Below, in pieces: positions 55,896 through 64,000 of a stretch of 64,000 bases of DNA (position 1 is the stretch's first letter; every line of letters starts with the position of its first letter). The notes beneath the pieces are model-generated. The model was not told where the DNA came from and made no database searches. It saw only the letters and a program-made list of their open reading frames with translations. The DNA is from Bradyrhizobium sp. NP1 (GTDB lineage: Bacteria; Pseudomonadota; Alphaproteobacteria; Rhizobiales; Xanthobacteraceae). The DNA lies in NCBI RefSeq assembly GCF_030378205.1, contig NZ_CP127385.1, positions 1,962,001-2,026,000 on the forward strand. Direction: 5' to 3'. A program made the position numbers and the translations under genes.

Positions 55896-57256
55896 AACGA
55901 ACGCTGATCCGGTGCGGCTTTCTGATTTCGATGGACGAGGCGATCGGCGAACGCCGAAATGTCGATCTCGCGATCTCGGGTGATCGCATCGAGGCGATCG
56001 GCGAGGGGCTTTCCGGCGCGGCCGACGAGGTTATCGACGCATCCGACATGATCGTGATGCCGGGCCTGATTAACATGCACCTGCACGCCTTCCAGGCCGG
56101 CTTTCGTGCCGCGGGATCGGAGTGGCTGGGCCCCGACTACTTCCGCATCTTCTACGGCGATATCGCAACGCGCTTCGAGCCGGAGGACAATTACCTCGGC
56201 ACGCTGTTCGGCGCGCTGAACCAGCTCGACTGCGGCGTCACCACGCTGCTCGACTATTCGCACAACATTCGTACCCTGCAACAGGCCGAGCGCTCGGTCG
56301 ATGCGCTCGTCGATTCCGGAATCCGCGCGCTGTTCGTCCATGGCGACGGCCTGCGCGAGAGGGCGGTACCGGGAAAATTCCCATCCTCGCGTCCGCATCC
56401 GCGCGACCGCGTCGAGGCGCTGATCAGGAGCCGCTTTGCGCGAGAGGGCCGCGTGCGGCTGGGGCTTGCGATCGCAGGTCCGCACTGGGCCGACTGGGAG
56501 GCCTCGCTGCACAATGTGCGGCTCGCACGCGATTTCGGCCTGATCGTGTCCTCCCACGTCACCAAGTCGCACGCCAATGCGGTCGTGCCTGACGGCTATG
56601 ATCGGCTGGCGGCAATGGGCCTGCTCGGGCCCGAGCACAACCTGGTGCATTGCAATCATCTTTCGATAGACGAGCTGAAGCGGCTGCTCGATGCCGGCTG
56701 TTCGGTGACCTGCACCAACATGAACGAGCTGCACGACTATCCGAACCCGACGGCGATGATGAATCTGCTGGGCCTTGGCGCGCTGCCCTCGATCGGGATC
56801 GACGTCGAGGCGATGGTGTCGGGCGATCTCTGGCGCGAAATGCAGATGGCGCTCTTGTTCGCGCGGATCGAGAACCTGAAATCCGGGCGGTTCAAGCCGA
56901 TGGTGCGTTCGCGCGAGGCGCTGCGCTGGGTGACGACCGCGGGCGCCAAGGCGCTGATGATGGAGCGCGAGATCGGCGCGCTCAGGCCCGGCATGAAAGC
57001 CGACGTCATCATGCTGCGGGGCAGCGACCTCAATTTGTTCCCCGTCCACGACCCGGTCTATTCCGTGGTCGAGCAGTCGCATGCGGGTAATGTCGATACC
57101 GTGGTCGTCGACGGCATCGTCCGCAAGCGCGGCGGGCGTCTGCTGTTCGACCAGGCCAAGCGGCATCATCTCGGCGAGCGGCTGCTCTCTTCGGTCAACA
57201 GGCTTTCGGCGGAAGCGGGCTACACGCTGCCGTTCGCCGCAGGAATCAGAAGTTAG
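55892..57256 (+). CDS. ATZ/TRZ-type amidohydrolase, paralogue 3
   Basis: The 454-residue enzyme is the most divergent of the three: GLINMHLHAFQAGFRAAG (HxH), IVSSHVTKSHANA, LVHCNHLSIDELKRL and SIGIDVEAMVSGDLWREMQ (Asp). Metal ligands are kept, while HCNH replaces the HGNY of the other two at the fourth-histidine loop, which suggests altered specificity. It overlaps paralogue 2 by ATGA and converges on lacI with a 4-base overlap. Confidence 0.88.
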   Translation: MKRTLIRCGFLISMDEAIGERRNVDLAISGDRIEAIGEGLSGAADEVIDASDMIVMPGLINMHLHAFQAGFRAAGSEWLGPDYFRIFYGDIATRFEPEDNYLGTLFGALNQLDCGVTTLLDYSHNIRTLQQAERSVDALVDSGIRALFVHGDGLRERAVPGKFPSSRPHPRDRVEALIRSRFAREGRVRLGLAIAGPHWADWEASLHNVRLARDFGLIVSSHVTKSHANAVVPDGYDRLAAMGLLGPEHNLVHCNHLSIDELKRLLDAGCSVTCTNMNELHDYPNPTAMMNLLGLGALPSIGIDVEAMVSGDLWREMQMALLFARIENLKSGRFKPMVRSREALRWVTTAGAKALMMEREIGALRPGMKADVIMLRGSDLNLFPVHDPVYSVVEQSHAGNVDTVVVDGIVRKRGGRLLFDQAKRHHLGERLLSSVNRLSAEAGYTLPFAAGIRS

Positions 57257-58356
57257 CGCGCCGTTTGCCGGGAGCCGGGTTGCGCCGCCGGCCTGGCGTC
57301 GGCCGCCGGCGCCTTGGTCGACTGGCGAACAATCAAGGCCGGCTCGAGCACCATGCGCACGCTGGCCGGCGCGGTCGCGGCCAGTTCCTTCAGCATCAAT
57401 TCCGCCGCCATCCGGCCCATCGCACGATGCTCGATCCGCACGGTGGTCAGCGGCGGCGAGATCAGGTCGACCAGCGGCATGTCGTTGTGTCCGACGATCG
57501 AGATGTCGTCGGGACAACGCAGGCCCAGCCGATGCACGGCATCGATGGCGCCGAGCGCGAGCAGGTCGTTGGCGGCGACGATCGCCGTCAGCCCCTTGAC
57601 CCGGCCGATCAGCTTTTGCGCCGGCGGCAGTCCGCACTCGCGCGTATAGCGCTCGGCCTCCTCGACATGCGTCTTCAGCCGATGGCGCGCCATCGCCTTG
57701 GCAAAGCCCTCCCGGCGCAGCATGCCGGTCGAGGTGTGCCGGGGCCCGGCGATATGACCGATGATCCGGTGGCCCTGCGCGGCGAGGTGATCGACCGCCA
57801 ACTGCATGCCCTTGTCGTCGTTGGAGACCACCGACGAGACCCGGCTGCGGATCTCGAAGCGGTTGACCAGCACCGCCGGCATGCCGTTACGGATGCAATG
57901 CCCCAGCACCTCGTCTTCCGACGACACGGTTGCTAGGATGAGACCCTCGACGCGCTGCACCAGCAGGCTGTCGATCATTTCGATCTGCCGCGAGGCGTCG
58001 TTGCCGGCGTCGATCACGACGGGTGCATAGCCTTCGGTGGCCAGCGCCTCCGCGATGCCGCCGAGGATCGGCGCGAACACGGGATTGGAGATGTCGGGCA
58101 GCAGCACGCCGATCAGGCGGGAGCGGCCGGTCTTGAGCGTGGTGGCGACCCGGTTCGGCCGGTAGTCCATCGCCTTGGCAAGCTCGGCGACCCGCTCGGC
58201 GACCTCGTCGGCGACAAGGTGACGCTTCTGCGGGTCGAGCGCACGCGACACCGTCGATGGGTGCACGCCCGCCCGCCGCGCGATCTCTTTCAGGGTGGCC
58301 GGTGCCCTCGGCTTTCCCGTCCTCACCGGCCGGCGGTCCGCTTCATCATTGGCCAT
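57253..58356 (-). CDS. LacI family transcriptional regulator
   Basis: The 367-residue protein has the LacI headpiece (TLKEIARRAGVHPSTVSRALDPQKRH) after a basic extension of about 20 residues, then the periplasmic-binding-protein-like core (SRLIGVLLPDISNPVFAPILGGIAEAL, FEIRSRVSSVVSNDDKGMQLAVDHL, GLTAIVAANDLLALGAIDAVHRLG). The ATG at 58356 is chosen because a longer frame (to 58428) would run through the operator at 58375-58388. It likely represses the operon at 50347 and itself, and is relieved by an inducer related to the operon's substrate. Confidence 0.9.
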   Translation of the reverse strand: MANDEADRRPVRTGKPRAPATLKEIARRAGVHPSTVSRALDPQKRHLVADEVAERVAELAKAMDYRPNRVATTLKTGRSRLIGVLLPDISNPVFAPILGGIAEALATEGYAPVVIDAGNDASRQIEMIDSLLVQRVEGLILATVSSEDEVLGHCIRNGMPAVLVNRFEIRSRVSSVVSNDDKGMQLAVDHLAAQGHRIIGHIAGPRHTSTGMLRREGFAKAMARHRLKTHVEEAERYTRECGLPPAQKLIGRVKGLTAIVAANDLLALGAIDAVHRLGLRCPDDISIVGHNDMPLVDLISPPLTTVRIEHRAMGRMAAELMLKELAATAPASVRMVLEPALIVRQSTKAPAADARPAAQPGSRQTAR

Positions 58357-58374
58357 GCATCGACACGTCAGAGT

Positions 58375-58388
58375 TGCAATCGTTTGCA
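58375..58388 (-). promoter_or_regulatory. LacI-type operator upstream of lacI
   Basis: TGCAATCGTTTGCA differs at one position from the perfect palindrome TGCAATCGATTGCA at 50307-50320. It lies 18 bases before the lacI ATG. A further half-site TGCAAACG begins at 58418. This supports autoregulation by the LacI protein. Confidence 0.65.
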
Positions 58389-58515
58389 GTGTGACCCGTT
58401 GTAGCACATGAAACGGCTGCAAACGCAACCGGTATCAACGATGGTCAAGGATGCAAGGTCCTGGCGCCGACCGCCGCGGATCGCAGCGCAACTCGCCGCT
58501 ATGCCCCCGATCGTG

Positions 58516-58551
58516 GCAAAACGCCCCCAGCCGGGGAGGGCTGGGGGCGTT
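58516..58551 (-). terminator. Rho-independent terminator of the DUF892 gene
   Basis: AACGCCCCCAGCC (58520-58532) and GGCTGGGGGCGTT (58539-58551) form a perfect 13-bp stem with a 6-base loop. On the minus strand the stem runs straight into TTTTGCC. It lies just after the stop of the DUF892 gene at 58570. Confidence 0.85.
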
Positions 58552-58569
58552 GTGTTGAGCGCGACCGGA

Positions 58570-59121
58570 TCAGGCCGCTTCGCGCTGTTCGGCCTCGATG
58601 TTGACGACCGAGGTCGCAAGCCTGGTCAGGGTCTGGTCGGTCGCTTCCTCCTCGTCCAGCGTCGCCTGCAGCAGTTCTGCTGCCTCTGGCAGGCCAAGCT
58701 CCTCGGCCCAGGTGCGAAGCGTTCCATAGCGTGCGATCTCGTAGTGCTCGACGGCTTGGGCGGCGGCCAGCAATCCAGCGTCCAGCGCGGGCGCGCCCTT
58801 GAACTCCTTCATGATCTCCGCGCCTTCATCGGTAATGCCGTTGATGGCTTCGCAGGATTTGCCGCGCGCCGGCTTGCCCAGCATGCGGAATACCCGGTCC
58901 AGCCGCTTCACCTGGCCGTGGGTCTCCTTCAGGTGCTTGTTGAACGCGGCTGCCAACTCGCGGGACTGCGCGGCCTTGGCCATCTTCGGAAGGGTCTTGA
59001 TGATCTTGTTCTCGGCGAAATAGATGTCCTTCAGCGTCTCGTGAAACAGATCGCTCAGGTTCTTCTGCTGCGCTCGATTGCGTCGCGCCGTCGTTCGGCT
59101 TTTCTTTGCTCGTTTGGCCAT
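58570..59121 (-). CDS. DUF892/YciF-like ferritin-fold protein
   Basis: The 183-residue protein has a basic N-terminal extension (MAKRAKKSRTTARRNRAQQ) and then the YciE/YciF four-helix pattern: LSDLFHETLKDIYFAENKIIKTLPKM, FNKHLKETHGQVKRLDRVF, LLAAAQAVEHYEIARYGTLRTWAEEL and LDEEEATDQTLTRLA. Glu and His pairs (E-x6-Y, H-x2-E) match the di-metal site of ferritin-like proteins. The family is linked to stress responses. GGAGGTCCC precedes the ATG at 59121. It has its own terminator and is probably a single-gene unit unrelated to the catabolic operons. Confidence 0.83.
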   Translation of the reverse strand: MAKRAKKSRTTARRNRAQQKNLSDLFHETLKDIYFAENKIIKTLPKMAKAAQSRELAAAFNKHLKETHGQVKRLDRVFRMLGKPARGKSCEAINGITDEGAEIMKEFKGAPALDAGLLAAAQAVEHYEIARYGTLRTWAEELGLPEAAELLQATLDEEEATDQTLTRLATSVVNIEAEQREAA

Positions 59122-59216
59122 GGGACCTCCTGGTTGCGGGCGGGAAGAGACGTCCCTTCCTCGCAGGTCAACCAGTCGTGAGGATGAAGGTTCCGAGCGA
59201 GCGCAACCAGGCTCTC

Positions 59217-60305
59217 TCACGCGGTCTTCGGCGATTGGCGAAGCCCGTCGCCCTTGATGCGTCGCTTGGCGAGCCCCGCAAGAAGATAGGTGATCACATA
59301 GACGATCACCCGGTAGATGATCGGCGATCCCGGCGGGATGCAGATGAACGACAGCCCGCTCAGGCCACGCAGCCCAAGCTCGTGCGCGATCCGGATGACC
59401 TCGTAGTCGCTCATGCCGATCGGTTCGGCGAGCTCGCCGAGGATGTCGCCGCCGGTCGGGCCGGCGCCGCCCAGCACGTCCATGTCGAAATGCGCGTAGA
59501 GGTCGCTGGTGCCGTCATAGGCGCGGTCGAGCAGCTTGCAGAGGCCCTCGATGCCGAGTTCGGACCGCACCTTCCACATCGGCACGAAATGCGCGCCTTC
59601 CCTCACGAAGCGCCGCACCACGTTCTTGTCCTCGAGCATGCCGCGCTCGCCGATCTCGACGAGATGGGGGATGCTGAGGTTGGAATGCCACTCATAGAGC
59701 TTGTGCTTCCAGCTTGCCGCGCCCGCAATCAGAGGGTCCATGGAGGCGCGGTCGAGCGGGGCGGCGTCCCAATGGGTGTCGAGGCTGACCACGCCGACCT
59801 TGCCGGCGGCGCGCTCGGCGATCGCCTTGGCGATGGCATAGGAGCCGCAGGGCGAATTCTGGCCGATCACGATCGGGACGGCGCCGGCATCGAGCACTTC
59901 GCCGACCTTCTTCTCCACGGCCGCCTGCGCAGCCAGGATGTTGGCGGGCGTTGCCACAATGCTCGCCTCGGCCGGGATGTCGGCGTCGCCATAGTCGACG
60001 ATCTTGAGGACCTCGGTCAGGTCGATGTCGAAGTCCTGTACATAGGTACCGTAGCGGATCGACTGTTGCCGGACGCGCTTCGGCCCCGCCAGCCATTGCG
60101 ACTTGTCGACGCCGGCATATTGGGTTCCCCAGCCGGCGGCGAAAGGCGCGCCGATGATCGCGACATCGACACCCTTGAGGTCGGCGGGTGAATGTGCCTG
60201 CGGCACGCCGAGGAAGGTCGGCATGTCCTCGGCCAGCCGCGGGTAGAATTTGTGGCGCACGAAATGCGAGTTGCGGAATTCGTCCCATTCGGGATAGCCG
60301 GACAT
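59217..60305 (-). CDS. Divergent ureohydrolase-fold protein
   Basis: The 362-residue protein has ureohydrolase features VVSLDTHWDAAPLD (D-x-H-x-D motif) and LYAHFDMDVLGGAGP (D-x-D motif), with an N-terminal FLGVPQAHSPADLKGVDVAIIGAPFAAG. The GGDH motif is replaced by IGQNSPCGS, and the DP after the D-x-D motif is absent. It is therefore an atypical agmatinase/guanidinase relative; activity cannot be assumed. It is the last gene of the dipeptide-type ABC operon, with its ATG two bases before the end of the ATPase gene region (stop at 60307). Confidence 0.8.
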   Translation of the reverse strand: MSGYPEWDEFRNSHFVRHKFYPRLAEDMPTFLGVPQAHSPADLKGVDVAIIGAPFAAGWGTQYAGVDKSQWLAGPKRVRQQSIRYGTYVQDFDIDLTEVLKIVDYGDADIPAEASIVATPANILAAQAAVEKKVGEVLDAGAVPIVIGQNSPCGSYAIAKAIAERAAGKVGVVSLDTHWDAAPLDRASMDPLIAGAASWKHKLYEWHSNLSIPHLVEIGERGMLEDKNVVRRFVREGAHFVPMWKVRSELGIEGLCKLLDRAYDGTSDLYAHFDMDVLGGAGPTGGDILGELAEPIGMSDYEVIRIAHELGLRGLSGLSFICIPPGSPIIYRVIVYVITYLLAGLAKRRIKGDGLRQSPKTA

Positions 60306-60306
60306 T

Positions 60307-61338
60307 TTATTTCTCCGTGATTGCGGCGCCTTTGCCGAGTTCTTCCACCCGGTGGCACGCGACCTCGACGTCGCCGATCCGTCGCGGCAACGGCACGGCG
60401 CTGCGGCAGGTTGCGACGGTGTGGATGCAGCGCGGCGCAAAATTGCACTGCGGACCGTCACCGACCACGCCGGCTGCGTTCATCAGCTGCGCCGGCAGCT
60501 CGGCAGGCGGGACCCGCGCATCGGGCACCGGCACGGCCGCCATCAGCTGCTGGGTGTAGGGGTGTCGCGGATGGTCGAGGATCGGAACCGCGGGGCCGAA
60601 CTCCGCGACCTTGCCGCGGTAGAGGATCATCAGGTCGTCGCAGATCTGGCCGATCAGCGAAAGGTCGTGGGTGATGAAGACCAGCGCCATGCCGAGCCGC
60701 TCGATCAGCGAGCGCAACAGCCGCAGGATGCCGGCCCGCACGGACACGTCGAGCATGGACACCGGCTCGTCGGCGACCAGCACCGACGGGCCGAGCACGA
60801 TAGCGCGCGCAATGGCGACGCGCTGGCGCTGGCCGCCGGAGAGCTCATGCGGGTATTTGTCAAGAAAGGCCGCGCCCGGTCGCAGCTCGGAGCGCTCCAG
60901 CGCCTCGATCACGCGCTGCGTGCGTTCGTGTCGCGGATGACGGTGGATGATCAGCGGTTCCTCGACCGTCTGGCGGATGGTGAAGCGGGGGTTCAGCGAG
61001 GCGTAGGGGTCCTGGAACACCATCTGCACCTGGCCGTGGAAGGCGCGCTTGTCGGTGCGGGAGAAGCCCGCGAGGTCGCGGCCTTCGAACAGCATCCGCC
61101 CCGAGGTCGGCGCCTCCAGTCCGACCAGCACATTGGCGAGCGTCGACTTGCCGCTGCCGCTTTCGCCGACCAGGCCCAAAACCCGGCCGCGCGCGAGGCG
61201 GAACGAGATGTCGTCGAGCGCGCGCACCTGGCTCGAGGCCTTCGCGCCGGGAATCAATTCGCCCATGCCGCGATGGCTGCGGTAGGTCTTGCAGACCTGC
61301 GCGAATTCGATCACCGGCATGCCGTTCGCCTCGCTCAT
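60307..61338 (-). CDS. Dipeptide/oligopeptide-type ABC ATPase (DppF-like)
   Basis: The 343-residue ATPase has Walker A GESGSGKSTLANVLVGLE, signature [19 protein letters not shown], Walker B VLVADEPVSMLDVSV, H-loop ITHDLSLIGQICD and the C-terminal oligopeptide-ATPase zinc-like cysteine region (CNFAPRCIHTVATC). The ATG overlaps the DppD-like stop by ATGA. It forms a heterodimer with the ATPase at 61335. Confidence 0.92.
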   Translation of the reverse strand: MSEANGMPVIEFAQVCKTYRSHRGMGELIPGAKASSQVRALDDISFRLARGRVLGLVGESGSGKSTLANVLVGLEAPTSGRMLFEGRDLAGFSRTDKRAFHGQVQMVFQDPYASLNPRFTIRQTVEEPLIIHRHPRHERTQRVIEALERSELRPGAAFLDKYPHELSGGQRQRVAIARAIVLGPSVLVADEPVSMLDVSVRAGILRLLRSLIERLGMALVFITHDLSLIGQICDDLMILYRGKVAEFGPAVPILDHPRHPYTQQLMAAVPVPDARVPPAELPAQLMNAAGVVGDGPQCNFAPRCIHTVATCRSAVPLPRRIGDVEVACHRVEELGKGAAITEK

Positions 61339-62333
61339 TCCGGTCGTGCCCAGGTAGCGGGGTTGGCGGCGCGGACGCGAAACTCGGCGGCCTGTTCCGC
61401 GAAGTGGCATGCGACCTGGCGACCGGCGATCGGCCGCAACGGCGGCGCCTCATTCCGGCATCGATCCTGCGCGAACGGGCAGCGGGCTGCGAACAGGCAG
61501 GCATCGATGGGCCGATCGAGCGCGGGCGGGGCGCCTGGAATGTTGATCAGCGCGCGCCTGGAATCGCGCATGTCCGGAAAGGCCTGCTTGAGGCCGATGG
61601 TGTAGGGGTGCAGCGGCTCCTCGAGCACGTCGACGGTGGATCCCTTTTCGACGATGCGGCCGCCATACATCACCGCGACGCTGCTGCAGAGCTCGGCGAT
61701 CACGGCGATGTCGTGGCTGATGAAGATCACGCCGGTGCCGTGCTGGATACGGATGCGCCGCAACAGATCGAGCACCTGGCGCTGCACGATGACGTCGAGG
61801 CCGGTGGTCGGCTCGTCTGCGATCAATAGCGGCGGCTCGAACAGGAGCGACAGCGCGATGATGACGCGCTGGCGCATGCCGCCGCTCAATTCGTGCGGAA
61901 AGCTTTTCAGCCAGCGGGCGTCGAGACCGACGTCGCGCATCAGCGCTTCCGCGCGCGCGGTGACATCCTTCTCGCCATGGGCCCGGCCGGTTTCCGCGAA
62001 CTGGTCGAGAATGCGCGCCACCGGATTGAGCGAATCCATCGCGCTCTGCGTGACGTAGGCCATCTCGGTCCAGCGCAATTGCCGAAGCTGTTCGGCATTC
62101 GCCTTGAACAGCTCGGTGCCGTCGAGCACGACGGCGCCGCCGGTCACCCGCGCATTGCGCGGCAACAGCGCCAGGATCGCTTTCGCAAGCGTGCTCTTGC
62201 CGCATCCGGATTCGCCGACCACGCCGAGCGCTTCACCTGCGCCGAGCGAGAACGACACCTCGCTCAGCGCCTGCACCGACATGTTGCCGGCGCGGTAGGT
62301 CACGGTGAGGTCGCGGACGTCGAGCAGGCTCAT
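61335..62333 (-). CDS. Dipeptide/oligopeptide-type ABC ATPase (DppD-like)
   Basis: The 332-residue ATPase has Walker [20 protein letters not shown], signature LSGGMRQRVIIALSLLFEP, Walker B LLIADEPTTGLDVIVQ, H-loop ISHDIAVIAELCS and the C-terminal CLFAARCPFAQDRC cysteine motif. The ATG at 62333 overlaps the permease stop. It supplies energy to import of a peptide-like or other polar compound. Confidence 0.92.
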   Translation of the reverse strand: MSLLDVRDLTVTYRAGNMSVQALSEVSFSLGAGEALGVVGESGCGKSTLAKAILALLPRNARVTGGAVVLDGTELFKANAEQLRQLRWTEMAYVTQSAMDSLNPVARILDQFAETGRAHGEKDVTARAEALMRDVGLDARWLKSFPHELSGGMRQRVIIALSLLFEPPLLIADEPTTGLDVIVQRQVLDLLRRIRIQHGTGVIFISHDIAVIAELCSSVAVMYGGRIVEKGSTVDVLEEPLHPYTIGLKQAFPDMRDSRRALINIPGAPPALDRPIDACLFAARCPFAQDRCRNEAPPLRPIAGRQVACHFAEQAAEFRVRAANPATWARPE

Positions 62334-63220
62334 GGGTTGCGCAGCCGGGGATTGACGATGGTTTCCGCCTCGCGGCCAATCATGAAGGCTGAGGCAACGA
62401 GCAGCGCGATGCAGACGCCGGGCGGCACCACCACCCACCAGGACGAGCGGAACGAACCGGTGAGATAGGCCTGATACAGGATCTCGCCCCAGCTCAGCAT
62501 GTTGGGATCGCCAAAGCCGAGGAAGCTGAGGCTCGCCTCCGCCAGCACCGCCCAGCCGATGCCGAGCGCGACATAGAGCAGCGACATCGGCAGCACGTTC
62601 GGCAGGATGTGCACATACATGATGCGCAGGTGGCCCGCGCCCGCGACCTTGGCCGCCTTGATGAAGGGGCGCTCGCGCAGGCTCAGGACCTGGGCGCGGA
62701 TCACTCGCGCCGTGGTGCGCCACAACAGGCAGGAGATCGTCAGGATGATGTTGGACAGCGAGGGGTGCAGCAGCGCGACCAGCACGACCGAAAAAGGCAG
62801 GAACGGAATTCCGAACACCACGTCGGTGATCCGCATCAGCACGGTGTCGATCCAGCCGCCGAAATAGCCGGCGACAAGCCCGATATTGGTGCCGATCGCG
62901 GTGATGAAGAAGGCCGAGACGATGCCGACGATCATCGCCACGCGCGTGCCGTAGATCAGCTGGCTCAGCACATCCCGTCCGTAATAGGTGGTGCCGAGCC
63001 AGAACCGCGAGGATGGCGGCATGAGCTGGGCCACGCTGTTGTCGGGAAGCCGGTGGATCATCAGCGGATCGTAAGGGGCGATCAGCGGGGCGGCGAGCGC
63101 GACAAGCGTGAACACGACGAGGATCAATACGCCCGTCGCCCCGATCCGGGAGGACAGGATGATGAACAGCGGCGCCTGCCAGCCGCGGCGGCGCGGGAGG
63201 GCGATAGTCGCGTCAGTCAT
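62330..63220 (-). CDS. Dipeptide/oligopeptide-type ABC permease (DppC-like)
   Basis: The 296-residue protein has the DppC pattern: LIAPYDPLMIHRL near residue 50, FWLGTTYYGRDVLSQLIYGTRVAMIVG and the coupling loop EFIKAAKVAGAGHLRIMYVHILPNVLP-like segment (here RPFIKAAKVAGAGHLRIM), with about six membrane helices. It overlaps the next upstream permease gene by 8 bases. Confidence 0.92.
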   Translation of the reverse strand: MTDATIALPRRRGWQAPLFIILSSRIGATGVLILVVFTLVALAAPLIAPYDPLMIHRLPDNSVAQLMPPSSRFWLGTTYYGRDVLSQLIYGTRVAMIVGIVSAFFITAIGTNIGLVAGYFGGWIDTVLMRITDVVFGIPFLPFSVVLVALLHPSLSNIILTISCLLWRTTARVIRAQVLSLRERPFIKAAKVAGAGHLRIMYVHILPNVLPMSLLYVALGIGWAVLAEASLSFLGFGDPNMLSWGEILYQAYLTGSFRSSWWVVVPPGVCIALLVASAFMIGREAETIVNPRLRNP

Positions 63221-64000
63221 AATGCACCCGGGGATCGATGAACACGTAGAGCACGTCGATCAGGAGGTTGAGCAGGATGGTGATGACGGCCATCAGGAAG
63301 AAGGCGGCTTGCGCCACCGGGTAGTCGCGCTGCGCCACCGAATTGACCATCAGGCTCCCCATGCCGGGCCAGGAGAACAGCACCTCGACCAGCACCTGGC
63401 CGCCGAAGGCGAAGGAGACCATGATGGCGAGATAGGTCAGCACCGGGCCGATGGCGTTGCGCCGGGCCATCTTGCGCACCGTCCGTTCGCGCAAGCCACG
63501 CGCTCGGGCGAACATGATGAAGTCCTCCTCGATCACCTCCAGCATGCTGGTGCGCATGATCATCAGCGGATCGGACAGGAAGTAGATCACGGACGTGAGC
63601 ACCGGCAGGAACATGTGCTGCGCCAGATCATAGCCCGGCAGGCTCTGGATCGGCGTTTCCGGGATGAAGGCGGGCGTGCGCAGGCCGCCGATCGGAAACC
63701 AGCCGAGCCAGTAGGAGAACACCATCAAGAGCATGATGCCGATCCAGAAGATCGGCAGCGAACGCGGGATCAGCACCAGGAGACTGCCGATCGTCTCGAT
63801 GCGCTGCCCGCGTTTCCAGCCGAGATAGGCGCCGACCACGACGCCGATCACGGTCGCCAGCACCATGGCGACGCCCATCAGGAGCACGGTGTTCCACAGC
63901 ATCGGCAGCAGCACGTCGAGCACCGGCCGGCGGTAGTAGAACGACATGCCGAGATTGCCGGTCAGAAGATTGCCGACGTAGTCGAGATACTGCCGGTAGA
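63213..64000 (-). CDS. Dipeptide/oligopeptide-type ABC permease (DppB-like), 5' end outside window
   Basis: The minus-strand frame runs through the right edge of the window. Upstream of the first in-window ATG (63947) the frame still encodes YRQYLDYVGNLLTGNLG, the family's conserved segment before MSFYYRRPV, so 63947 is not the true start. The visible part has a coupling loop with LEVIEEDFIMFARARGLRERTVRKM and WPGMGSLMVNSV. It is the first permease of the operon; the receptor gene, if linked, lies beyond the window. Confidence 0.9.
   Translation of the reverse strand, partial: YRQYLDYVGNLLTGNLGMSFYYRRPVLDVLLPMLWNTVLLMGVAMVLATVIGVVVGAYLGWKRGQRIETIGSLLVLIPRSLPIFWIGIMLLMVFSYWLGWFPIGGLRTPAFIPETPIQSLPGYDLAQHMFLPVLTSVIYFLSDPLMIMRTSMLEVIEEDFIMFARARGLRERTVRKMARRNAIGPVLTYLAIMVSFAFGGQVLVEVLFSWPGMGSLMVNSVAQRDYPVAQAAFFLMAVITILLNLLIDVLYVFIDPRVHYD

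Noticed and set aside
52899..57637. Very long minus-strand open frames (732 and 594 codons)
   Set aside because: They are antisense to the three amidohydrolase genes and reflect high-GC codon bias; the plus-strand frames have clear catalytic motifs.

Overview
The window is high-GC alphaproteobacterial DNA, most like a Bradyrhizobium-type soil bacterium. The grounds are the codon bias, dense operons with ATGA or TAATG overlaps, many ABC transporters for organic nitrogen and aromatic compounds, and a type II secretion locus. No rRNA, tRNA, CRISPR array, transposase or prophage was seen. The genus is an inference, because no marker gene is present.

Region 1 (1-19.6 kb) is an accessory catabolic region. 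The plus strand carries a flavin reductase, a group D flavin monooxygenase, a RidA protein, an extradiol (VOC) dioxygenase, a complete Liv-type ABC importer in which permease and ATPase are fused, a second RidA protein, a YtcJ-like amidohydrolase, an aldehyde dehydrogenase and a cyclase/formamidase-like hydrolase. The minus strand carries a Crp/Fnr regulator, a short LuxR protein coupled to a protease-dead HtrA-like PDZ protein, a MarR regulator, an MFS carrier, and a three-gene Rieske ring-hydroxylating dioxygenase (alpha, beta, ferredoxin). Together they could import, hydroxylate, meta-cleave and deaminate an unidentified, possibly amino-substituted, aromatic compound.

Region 2 (19.6-36.5 kb) is a type II secretion locus. 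gspD and a Sel1-repeat gene are on the minus strand; gspE-F-G-H-I-J-K-L-M-N run on the plus strand with overlapping or near-touching genes; a prepilin peptidase follows on the minus strand. Two large exported phosphatase-like proteins flank it and are candidate substrates.

Region 3 (36.5-50.2 kb) holds a LysR regulator divergent from a polar amino acid ABC importer with a ureohydrolase-fold enzyme and an M20 peptidase, then an MDR oxidoreductase, a 1364-residue double hybrid histidine kinase, and an omega-aminotransferase divergent from an XRE-cupin regulator.

Region 4 (50.2-64 kb) holds a NitT/TauT-type ABC importer followed by three tandem paralogous amidohydrolases and a convergent LacI regulator. 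The same 14-bp LacI-type operator lies, with one mismatch, in front of both the importer operon and lacI. A DUF892 protein follows, then a minus-strand dipeptide-type ABC importer (5' end beyond the window) ending in a second ureohydrolase-fold protein.

The most unusual structure is a CTAG-bounded composite palindromic repeat. It occurs as two full copies in opposite orientation (9275-9440, 33441-33607) and one internally deleted copy (14928-14981). Its terminal TAG is the stop codon of four neighbouring genes, and one full copy also holds the only evident ATG starts of the amidohydrolase gene.
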